Shown here one piece after another: positions 57,154-64,000 of a stretch of 64,000 bases of DNA. A program made the translations under genes and the position numbers. Where the stretch lies: NCBI GenBank assembly GCA_036873755.1, contig JAVTVY010039170.1, positions 109,166 to 173,165 of the forward strand, given 5' to 3'. How positions within the stretch are numbered: position 1 is the first letter of the stretch; every line of letters begins with the position of its first letter. The notes beneath the pieces were generated by a model. That model was given only the letters and a program-made list of their open reading frames with translations, ran no database searches and was not told the DNA's origin. This DNA comes from Hanleya hanleyi. Taxonomy: Eukaryota > Mollusca > Polyplacophora > Lepidopleurida > Hanleyidae.

Positions 57154-59697
57154 CTGACTCTGGATTTAAGGGATGCATACCTGCATATCCCGATACATCC
57201 GGAGGACAGGAAGTACTTGAGATTCATGGTCGGCAAACGACGCTTCCAAATTCAAGTGCTTCCGTTCGGCCTGTCCACTTCCCCTTGGGTGTTCACACGA
57301 GTGTTTACACCAGTGGCACAATTCCTGCACAGTCTAGGTATAAAGTACCACTTTTATATCGACGACTCCCTGCTAAGGAATGCCTGCAAGGAGCAGTTAA
57401 TCCTAGACACCCAGTTTGTCTTAAGGATATTGACTTCTCTGGGATACATCCCACACGAAGAGAAATCAGAGCTGACTCCTTCGCAAAGGCGCAAATTTCT
57501 GGGGGTGGAATACGATACGCTACGAGCTCTCGCCAAACCCCCAGAAGATCGATGGCTAAAGATAACGACGAAGATACCTCAGTTCCTCAAGTTATCTCAG
57601 GCCAGGGCTTTACACTTTGCTGCGATAATCGGCCTCTTGACGTCAACACAGGACGTAACACCAAGAGGACGGTTGCAGCTTCGTCCCTTAATGATTTACT
57701 TCAATCATCAATGGGTCGAAAGGCAGTTGAACCCGTGGATACCTATAACACCACTAGTCAAACAATGCCTCCAATGGTGGCTGGATCCACTCAACGTTAT
57801 GCCAGGTGTGTCCCTACTTCCGTTTCGTCCGTCACATCACCTGTTCACGGACGCATCTATGGAAGGATGGGGAGCCCACCTCGAGTCCAAGTCGATATCC
57901 GGGTTATGGACAATCGAGGAACGCTCGTACCATATAAACGTTTTGGAGTTTATGGCAGTGACACATGCCATCCGCACGTGGGTGAGCGTATTGACCGACA
58001 AGAACCTGCTAGTTGCGACGGACAACACAACAGTTGTGTCCTATATCAACAAGCAGGGGGGGACGAGATCTCCGCAATTACAAAGCCAAGCGGAAATCTT
58101 TTTCGGTCTGTGTTGGGACAACAACATATCGGTGTTGGCCAGACACATCCCGGGGGTCCTGAACGTCTTAGCGGACTCGCTTTCACGACGGAATCAGATA
58201 ATTCCCACGGAGTGGCAACTTCACCCAGACATACTAAAACAGATAGCTCATGTCTGGGAGATACCACACATAGATCTGTTCGCCACTCGGCGCAACAATC
58301 TACTGCCTCTGTTCATGTCGCCGGTCCCGGATCCGTCGGCATATGCAGTGGACGCACTATCGCAGGACTGGTCAAGGATGGTAGCATATGCGTTCCCTCC
58401 TCCAGCTATCCTAGCAAAGGTACTCCAGAAGATCCACGAACACACGTGTCGTTTACCTGATTGTTCCGTGGTGGCCAGCAAGGCCGTGGTTCCCGGACCT
58501 ACTGGATCTTCTGGTAGATGTACCACGACAGCTTCCGGTATGGCACAATCTATTGCGCCAGCCCGGAACGTCGATATTTCACAGCCAACCAGGACTGTTC
58601 CACTACCACGTGTGCAAGTGCTCAAGAAGCACTTCACTCAGGCGGGATTTTCAGCGGAGGTTGGGCGACGAATGGTACAATCAATTCGACCGTCCTCTTC
58701 CGCTGTATACCAATCAAAGTGGGAAGTCTTCGATCTTTGGTGTGGAGAGAGGGATATCAATCCATCCTGCGCCACTATCCCTGAAGTAGCAGATTTTCTA
58801 TTGTACCTGTTCAGGGATAGGGGCCTGGTGCCCGCTACGGTAGAAGGTTATAGAGCGGCCATTGCTCAACCTATTCTACTGGGTACTGGGATTAATCCCT
58901 CGACTGATCCAAACTTATCTGCACTAATCAAGTCATACAAGATAACTGGTCAGTCGGCTGTTCCGAAATTACCTAAGTGGGACTTAGCCTTAGTACTTCG
59001 GCAATTAGGAAAGCCACCTTTCGAGCCAATAGAGGCTATTGAGCTGAAAATGTTATCATACAAAACTTCGTTTTTGTTGGCTCTTGCTTCGGCAGCTAGA
59101 GTGTCAGAGCTGCATGCGCTCGATCAAAGGAATATCAGACACTCTAGGGACTGGAGCAAAGTAGTTCTCACAACGGTTCCTGAGTTTGTGGCCAAGAATC
59201 AAGCCCTCTACGATTCCATATCTCGAGAGTTCACAATTCCAGCCTTATCTGATTTCCTTTCGTCCGGTCTTGAATCAGACATGTTGATGTGTCCGGTTCG
59301 TGCACTTGCGTGTTACCTGAATCGTACAAAGGAGATCAGAGCGGGAAGGAGGCGTTTGTTTATCCCTTTCGATCCCAAAGCCAAGCAAGAAATAAGTAAA
59401 AACACTATCTCGAGTTGGCTCAAAAATACGATTCGGCTAGCGTACTCCACGGCTATGGATAGACAAGCCGCGCTTGTAAACGTTTCGGGTCACGAGATTA
59501 GGGCACTAGCGGCGTCATGGCCTCTATGGACTAACAGATCAGTGACCGACATTATGAGGGCGTGCTACTGGAGGTCAAACACGACATTTGCCTCTTTCTA
59601 CCTCCGGGACATGACGTTAGCATGTGACGACCTCTATTCCATCGGCCCACTTGTGACCGCACAGCGGGTGTCAGGGGGACCTAGGCCAGCAAGTTAG
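57154..59697 (+). CDS. DIRS RT core, RNase H, methyltransferase-like and tyrosine recombinase polyprotein
   Basis: First frame, open from 57154 (first ATG at 57217). In order: RT motif A (LDLRDAYLHIPI), motif B (LPFGLSTSPWVF), catalytic YIDD near 57356; RNase H (FTDASMEGWGAHL, LEFMAV, ATDNTTVVSYIN, VLADSLSR) at about 57840-58195; the DIRS-type methyltransferase-like segment (IDLFATRRNNLLPLF ... DALSQDW ... YAFPPPAIL) at about 58215-58440; then the recombinase at 58640-59650. The recombinase shows the Arg of SAARVSELHAL, the H-x-x-R pair HEIRA at 59491 and the nucleophile Tyr in FASFYLRD (59599-59601). All named catalytic residues are present. RT and recombinase share one frame, whereas many DIRS elements use overlapping ORFs. 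Confidence 0.88.
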   Translation: MTLDLRDAYLHIPIHPEDRKYLRFMVGKRRFQIQVLPFGLSTSPWVFTRVFTPVAQFLHSLGIKYHFYIDDSLLRNACKEQLILDTQFVLRILTSLGYIPHEEKSELTPSQRRKFLGVEYDTLRALAKPPEDRWLKITTKIPQFLKLSQARALHFAAIIGLLTSTQDVTPRGRLQLRPLMIYFNHQWVERQLNPWIPITPLVKQCLQWWLDPLNVMPGVSLLPFRPSHHLFTDASMEGWGAHLESKSISGLWTIEERSYHINVLEFMAVTHAIRTWVSVLTDKNLLVATDNTTVVSYINKQGGTRSPQLQSQAEIFFGLCWDNNISVLARHIPGVLNVLADSLSRRNQIIPTEWQLHPDILKQIAHVWEIPHIDLFATRRNNLLPLFMSPVPDPSAYAVDALSQDWSRMVAYAFPPPAILAKVLQKIHEHTCRLPDCSVVASKAVVPGPTGSSGRCTTTASGMAQSIAPARNVDISQPTRTVPLPRVQVLKKHFTQAGFSAEVGRRMVQSIRPSSSAVYQSKWEVFDLWCGERDINPSCATIPEVADFLLYLFRDRGLVPATVEGYRAAIAQPILLGTGINPSTDPNLSALIKSYKITGQSAVPKLPKWDLALVLRQLGKPPFEPIEAIELKMLSYKTSFLLALASAARVSELHALDQRNIRHSRDWSKVVLTTVPEFVAKNQALYDSISREFTIPALSDFLSSGLESDMLMCPVRALACYLNRTKEIRAGRRRLFIPFDPKAKQEISKNTISSWLKNTIRLAYSTAMDRQAALVNVSGHEIRALAASWPLWTNRSVTDIMRACYWRSNTTFASFYLRDMTLACDDLYSIGPLVTAQRVSGGPRPAS

Positions 59698-59995
59698 CAA
59701 GATAAAGTCCGGGCGTACAGTTTGAACCCTGCTTGCTGGTGAGTGCGTTTTTTCTCTCGGCCCCTTTCGAAAAAAAAGGGGGGGGGCGTATCTTGCATCT
59801 CAGCCTTGAAGTCAGAGTAGCAACAGAGGTTCCCTGTGTACCATAGGCATACAGGTTATTACTGTTGTATGATCTCATGGATCCTCTGTGAGGTAGAAGA
59901 TCTATGATTTCTACTCTGTACTAGTCACTATGTATGGCATTTATCACTAACCACGGATTGTATCAGTTTGCCCACCTACCTTACGGTGGCACTCT
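59698..59995 (+). other. DIRS 3' noncoding region
   Basis: Between the recombinase stop and the internal complementary region. It contains a G-run (59777-59787); no ORF or polyadenylation signal is clear. Confidence 0.6.
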
Positions 59996-60092
59996 ATGCA
60001 AAGAGTGGAAGTGAGGTAAGTTTTCAGCGCAAATAACAAAAAAAATTCACAGGTAAATTTTCTGTTATTAAGCTAAAACTTACCTCACTTCC
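59996..60092. repeat. DIRS internal complementary region
   Basis: 59996-60037 is the exact reverse complement of the left outer end 53918-53959. 60038-60092 is the reverse complement, with one length difference in an A/T run, of the right outer end (about 60265-60322). The two meet at AAATAAC/AAAAAAAATTC, i.e. the element's own left and right ends joined. This is what DIRS replication models need to template a circle. Confidence 0.93.
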
Positions 60093-60141
60093 AGTGATGC
60101 CCACCCATCCTCCCCGCTATGATACATCCAGACCATGTATC

Positions 60142-60282
60142 GCAGTGGAACAAGAAGGAAGTAGAATTGTGGGTAGCTATGCATTCACGTGACTAGCAGG
60201 GGAGATAACTGTGTCATTTAAATTCTTACTGTGATATTTCATGTAGACAAGAAATGCAAAGAGTGGAAGTGAGGTAAGTTTT
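60142..60282 (-). repeat. DIRS right inverted terminal repeat
   Basis: Begins GCAGTGGAACAAGAAGGAAG and ends AAGTGAGGTAAGTTTT. 140 of 141 bases match the left repeat inverted. Forty bases beyond it (60283-60322, TAGCTTAATAACAG onward, ending in a T-run) complete the element. Confidence 0.95.
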
Positions 60283-60512
60283 AGCTTAATAACAGAAAAT
60301 TTACCTGTGAAATTTTTTTTTTAGGTAGATTTTTTTTTATTATACCAATGTATGTATTCTTAGCTGTTTGTGTGTAAAATGTATCTCTCGTATTGACTAA
60401 TCAATACAAATTACCATTACAAATCAAATGTGTCATTTTATCATCTATTTGTTTTAAAGCTTGAAATGTAAATGAGGTGCCCAAAAACAAAATGTTTCAC
60501 TAATTGTTCCAG

Positions 60513-60586
60513 GTGGGCTGGTTTTTTGGAGAAGTTGTCACCTACGATATTTTCCGTGATATGGTGAAGGGGAAAATATTTAACAG
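60513..60586 (+). CDS. CACNA2D3: alpha2delta exon 24
   Basis: Acceptor attgttccag, donor gtaagt. 24 codons and two bases: VGWFFGEVVTYDIFRDMVKG then KIFN. It matches TGDFFGEIEGAVMNKLL of alpha2delta-3. The AG at the end joins T of exon 25 to give Ser. Confidence 0.95.
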
Positions 60587-60694
60587 GTAAGTTATTGGTC
60601 AAAATATCTCAAAATCTTGAACATGTGTGTGACCACAGTGCAGCTGCAAATTTTTTCATCGGTGATCAATACAGTAAAGTAGGAATTTCAATAA

Positions 60695-61513
60695 CAGAGT
60701 TCGAATTTGGCACCTGTCCGTCAGTCCGAGACTGGTAAAAAATCAAACGGACTGGTGTGAGTGACTGAACAACAAGTCCGTCGGACTGGTAACAAAAAAG
60801 CTCTCCGTTCATTGGGTAGACTATTTCTCTGGATATCTCCGCACAATTTGTAAAGAATGAAAAACGAAATGTCTGTTTTCGGTTACCCGACCGAGTCTAA
60901 ATAAATCGTGTGAGTCTAAAACAATTTCCAGCAAATTCCAACGAAATCACGACCACGGCCGCATTTTACGACAACAACAACAGCCGTAAAGTGGTGCGAA
61001 CATTGTCAGCAATTACCGTAAAGTGTGACTGTAATGCAGCATGGCAATGCAGGCTGGCGATCTTTTCAGAAAATAAAGCTCCCAATTCCAGGTCTGGAAT
61101 CGAGAAATCAGCAACATGATTACGCTTCAGTCGACCTGATCATGTTTACCAGGACAATTATAAACATATTCTCCATCAACTTCGAAAGAAATCTACTGAT
61201 TTTTTTGGCTTGAAATGGCGTTTGTTGAAGCAGTGTTTTTCGCGACGACACGTGCAGTCAAAGTCGCTGTCGAAGTCTAGCTGACGGGGTTTGTCGTCTG
61301 TGATTATCTTCACACGCGCTCAAGAAATGCACAATTATTAATTTCTTATTTAGCAGCAACCATCACAGAGCACAAAATATTCATGATGACAAATGTTCCC
61401 ACATCATCTTTTATTTAATATTAACGGACTAGTAAAAATATTTACGGACTGGTTACATTTTTGGCTCACCAGTCCGGTGGACTGGTTAAAATTTTTCTTA
61501 AATTCGAACCCTG
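60695..61513. mobile_element. hAT-like non-autonomous element, second family
   Basis: Ends CAGAGTTCGAATTT and, inverted, CAGGGTTCGAATTT, flanked by AATAA (60690-60694, 61514-61518). Subterminal GGACTGGT words in both orientations recur near each end (AGTCCGAGACTGGT, CCAGTCCGGTGGACTGGT). 819 bp, no transposase. Confidence 0.65.
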
Positions 61514-61800
61514 AATAACGGTACTATTTTTGATAATAAGCTAACAGATCGATACTATAAACAATAGCGAAACGCAAATTTGAATAACGTGACTGTTTCA
61601 AGTAACACCAAACACTGAAATCAGTAACGCTAATTTGATTTTAGAAGTTATTAAAAACAGTAAAGAAGAAAACAATTCAACTGCAGGAGTTATCTCCCTT
61701 AGCTGAAATATCCGTGACATCAGGATCTTGACACTTAAACAAGGGTACCATGCCATTCTAGACATATTGAACCTCAAGTGAAAAATTAATTAAACATTAC
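61514..61800. repeat. Old dispersed repeat, copy 2
   Basis: ACTATAAACAATAGCGAAAC corresponds to 12490-12510, and TTCTAGACATATTGAACCTC corresponds to TTCTAGACATATTGAACTGC at about 51600. Confidence 0.5.
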
Positions 61801-62432
61801 TGAAAATTGTTTGAGTTAATTAGTGACATTCCAAGAATTATAGACATATGTAACCTTTATTTGTGGTCCAGTTGCATGAAAACTAAGATATAGTGGTAAT
61901 CGCGAAAAACATTATATGAATTTTGCATATTCAGCTGATAGAAAACTGGATTATAATTAAAAAATATTGTAAAACTGAGCAACCGGGAAATTATTAAACA
62001 TTACCAAAAAATCCCCCACCAACATGGTCAGTGCATTGTTATTGGTTTCAGTAACGAAACATTCAAATTGGCACCTCGTTACTACATTAGGTAACATTAT
62101 TGATTTTCATACTTTACTGGACTGGTGATGAGGACACGACTATTAAAATCATTCCCAGTTCCATTTCAGCATGATAATAAGTGGGAGGGCAAAGTGATTA
62201 TGGGATTTCGGCCTTACATCGCTGTCATGATCAGGGATGATTCTCTAAATTTTAGCTGAGATTTAAGGGATTCTATTATTGCTGGGCTTCAGGATTAGCT
62301 TGATGGTGCAGTTTCAGTTTTAATTCTAGCACAGTAGTACTGTATATAGATCTCAAATTGAAGTTTAACTCTTAATCGCTTAAATGAAAGCTATCTAGAT
62401 TAACAATCTCTTCTGTCTCATTTCTTTTTCAG

Positions 62433-62517
62433 TATCAATGTGACAAAGAATCAAGGTTTGTGTGAAATAATTGAACAAAGGACGTCAGCCAATTCTCCTG
62501 CTGGTAGTCTGGCCACT
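62433..62517 (+). CDS. CACNA2D3: alpha2delta exon 25, last in window
   Basis: Acceptor tctttttcag, donor gtaagt. One base completes Ser, then INVTKNQGLCEIIEQRTSAN and SPAGSLAT; phase 0. NVT is a possible N-glycosylation sequon. It corresponds to the KRITLYDYQAMC region of alpha2delta-3, after which the delta peptide and anchor follow outside the window. Confidence 0.9.
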
Positions 62518-62740
62518 GTAAGTCTTCATTCTGATTACATGTCCTGTTGTGGGAGTGAGTTATCTCCCTTGTTATGCCCCCTCCTCTGAAGTAGAAGGGG
62601 CATTTTGCTTCTGTCTGTCTGTCTGCCCGTCCATCTGTCCATGCATCACGCGAGCGGAATAGCGCCTAAACTGTTAAACCTATCAATCTGAAATTTCTTC
62701 ACTGGGGTGATCTGAGCGAAATACAGCCTTAATGGTTAAG

Positions 62741-62903
62741 GCTATAGATCTAAGAGAGAGAGAGAGAGAGAAATAAGGTTTAACGTCGCATTCAGCAATA
62801 TTTCATCTACATTGTATATGGCTATAGATCTAAGAGAGAGAGAGAGAGTATTAAGGTTTAACGTCGTGTTCAGCAATATTTCATCTATATGGCTATAGAT
62901 CTA
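62741..62903. repeat. Two tandem SINE-tail units with (GA)n
   Basis: GGCTATAGATCTAAGAGAGA, a GA run, TAAGGTTTAACGTCGCATTC and AGCAATATTTCATCTA, repeated twice with a ~85 base period. Same tail as at 6808 and 23577. Confidence 0.8.
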
Positions 62904-63649
62904 AAACTTTCTAGGGTTATGCTCACGATGATCTGATCAACTTTTGGTCAGTCGGATATAGATTAATGTTTTACCTATAATTACCATCAATCTGGATTTT
63001 GCCATATTTGCCCTTTTCTGTCATTCAGGGTGATCTTGTGAACTAATTACAGCCTAAACCATAATGCTGTGCATGTAAATCTTTGTAGAATTGTTCACAC
63101 CATGAGTCATTGTTCTGATGAACTGCTGATGGTTATAGCTTAAAGGTTATACAAAATGGTCTCAAAATCTGCTACTTTTTTGTGCTAAATTGTTGTAGAG
63201 GTGATTATATAGACTTGTTTTACATTGTTTTCAAACTGCCCAAGGTTGGAAATAGCAGCAGTAAAGTGCGACAATTTCATGCCCCTTTCAAAACGGCGAA
63301 AGCTGTGACCGCTTGACCTGTGACGTCACAACCTGGTTACAATCTCTCTCAGATGCCTGTTGTGACGTCAAAATATCAGCGACATCACGCTAGAACTCCC
63401 CCAGTTGGGTGAATCTTTCGTAACAACGCCCGACATCATAGACTATGACGTTTAGGGCGCAATCGTATTCAGGTTGTGACGTCATGCACCAGAGGTCACG
63501 GCTCCAATATGTTTCCCCCCACATGTGTGCTATTCGTGTCCTAAACCCCACTTCGACGACATTATTCGAGAAAAAAATACTAATTTGTTGTTTGGAACAC
63601 TACTGGGTATGTTTTAATGCAAAGTAGTATAGAGTCATGCCAAAAATAG

Positions 63650-64000
63650 CATACTTAAAACAAGAAAAATCTTGTTTTAAGTAGAAATTTACTTAAAATA
63701 AGTTTAAAATATCTTGGAGTGTGGTAAGAAAAAATATCTGGGTGTAAATTCTTAACTAAGAAAAATAATCTAAGTTTTTTATCTTAGTCAAGATAAAAAA
63801 TCTTGTTCAATTATCTTAATTAACACAATTCTTCTGGTGATTTGTTTTTATTTTGTTCAAGAAAATTTATCTAGTTCAAGAAAAAAAATCTTATGCAAGT
63901 TAATTTTTCTTGTTAAGAAAATCTTAATTAAGATTTTTTTAGAGTGTGGTAAGAAAAGATGTCTTGCATAAGATTAAATTACTTACTTGAGAAAAGTTAC
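63650..64000. repeat. AAGATTTT-iterated repeat, truncated by window end
   Basis: AACAAGAAAAATCTTGTTTT and AAGAAAATCTTAATTAAGAT are partly self-complementary words iterated over 350 bases. GAGTGTGGTAAGAAAA occurs twice (63716, 63943). It looks like the subterminal part of a DNA transposon. Confidence 0.6.

Larger units (their letters stand above)
53918..60322 (+). mobile_element. DIRS-type tyrosine-recombinase retrotransposon, nearly complete
   Basis: Diagnostic layout: inverted terminal repeats, gag-like ORFs, RT and RNase H, a methyltransferase-like segment, a tyrosine recombinase, and an internal complementary region before the right repeat. DIRS elements integrate through a circular DNA intermediate using the recombinase, with no integrase and no target duplication; none is seen here. 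Same strand as the host gene. One mismatch in 141 bases of terminal repeat suggests a recent insertion, yet the coding frame has breaks in the gag-like part and in RT. Confidence 0.93.
53770..60512 (+). other. Intron, about 6.7 kb, containing the DIRS element
   Basis: Without the element the intron would be about 340 bases. 53770-53917 and 60323-60512 are unassigned flanks. Confidence 0.85.
60587..62432 (+). other. Intron, about 1.8 kb
   Basis: hAT-like element (60695-61513) followed by an old dispersed repeat (61514-61800). 61800-62432 is unassigned. Confidence 0.75.
1..64000 (+). other. CACNA2D3: Host gene span: calcium-channel alpha2delta-3 type subunit, partial at both ends
   Basis: Twenty-five exons with consensus splice sites join in one open frame, about 709 codons with exon 6 or 713 with exon 7; vertebrate alpha2delta-3 is about 1090 residues. 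The product is an extracellular, membrane-anchored auxiliary subunit that raises surface expression of high-voltage-activated calcium channels and acts at presynaptic sites. Seen here are a VWA domain with MIDAS motif DTSGS, the LITDG strand, the WMACANKG segment, a Cache-like region (LGVNGYSFSVTNNGYLLFHP), VELVFLGTRAGLTR and the later GYQMKY / DNNGFVIFAED region. Wording such as ISTMADVQENV, LLGVVGTDV and FLGTR is nearer alpha2delta-3/4 than alpha2delta-1/2. The signal peptide and VWA_N domain must lie before position 1, and the delta part and anchor after 64000. The whole gene is larger than this window because its introns are filled with repeats. Confidence 0.95.
62518..64000 (+). other. 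Start of next intron, about 1.5 kb visible
   Basis: A molluscan GTCTGTCTGTCTGCCCGTCC repeat fragment (62573-62720), two SINE-tail units with GA runs (62741-62903), a TGACGTCA-rich stretch (63300-63500) and an AAGATTTTTCTT-rich repeat cut by the window end (63650-64000). Confidence 0.75.

Noticed and set aside
56672..57157. 161-codon ORF as the start of RT
   Set aside because: RT motifs (FLVPKKD...INL) are in the frame of 56598-57152, not this one.
57285..58460. 391-codon + strand ORF as a second protein
   Set aside because: It is an alternative frame under the DIRS RT / RNase H frame, which carries all the recognisable motifs.

Overview
This 64 kb window is eukaryotic and comes from an animal, most likely a gastropod mollusc. 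Exons are short, carry GT-AG introns, and encode a metazoan calcium-channel subunit. The repeats look molluscan: SINE tails ending in CTCACTCACTCA, repeats with iterated GTCCGTCCGTC, and AGGTCAAGGTCA arrays. The taxon is an inference from repeat style, not a species identification.

One host gene on the + strand runs off both ends of the window. I recovered 25 exons between 206 and 62517, whose phases join without a break. They encode about 710 residues of a voltage-gated calcium-channel alpha2delta subunit, closest to the alpha2delta-3 (CACNA2D3, fly straightjacket) type. Exons 1-4 give the VWA domain with an intact DxSxS MIDAS motif. Exons 5-12 give the segment after VWA and the first Cache-like domain. 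Exons 13-25 give the rest of the extracellular alpha2 part. The signal peptide and the delta C-terminus lie outside. Exons 6 and 7 (9066-9161, 10537-10644) are homologous to each other, both phase 0-0, and look like mutually exclusive alternatives. Exon 6 alone brings in a polybasic RRRKRS motif.

The introns are packed with repeats. 5.5-6 kb has a short tandem repeat and 7.4-8.8 kb a ~155 bp-unit element. 16.1-20.1 kb is a 27 bp minisatellite of about 4 kb, 22.3-24.9 kb a 33 bp minisatellite, and 25.1-25.6 kb a 40 bp minisatellite. 28.3-29.4 kb is a piggyBac-type element with TTAA ends. One 14 kb intron (31.5-45.4 kb) holds a 3.4 kb terminal-inverted-repeat (TIR) element, a 5.5 kb TIR element with other repeats nested in it, and a hAT-like element with a BED-type zinc-finger ORF. 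46.2-49.3 kb has a cluster built on a 20 bp palindrome, two tandem arrays and a ~720 bp foldback element. A MITE family with 6 bp target duplications occurs at 2.8, 21.7 and 49.7 kb, with a fragment at 11.6 kb.

At 53.9-60.3 kb a nearly complete DIRS-type tyrosine-recombinase retrotransposon sits in the intron between exons 23 and 24, in the gene's orientation. It has 141 bp inverted terminal repeats with one mismatch and an internal complementary region copying both outer ends. It carries gag-like ORFs and an RT / RNase H / methyltransferase-like / tyrosine-recombinase ORF. The reading frame is broken at least three times. A 9-mer, GCTTCCGGT, occurs 16 times in 3.6 kb of its coding region, in several reading frames and on both strands. 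I consider this the most unexpected signal in the window.
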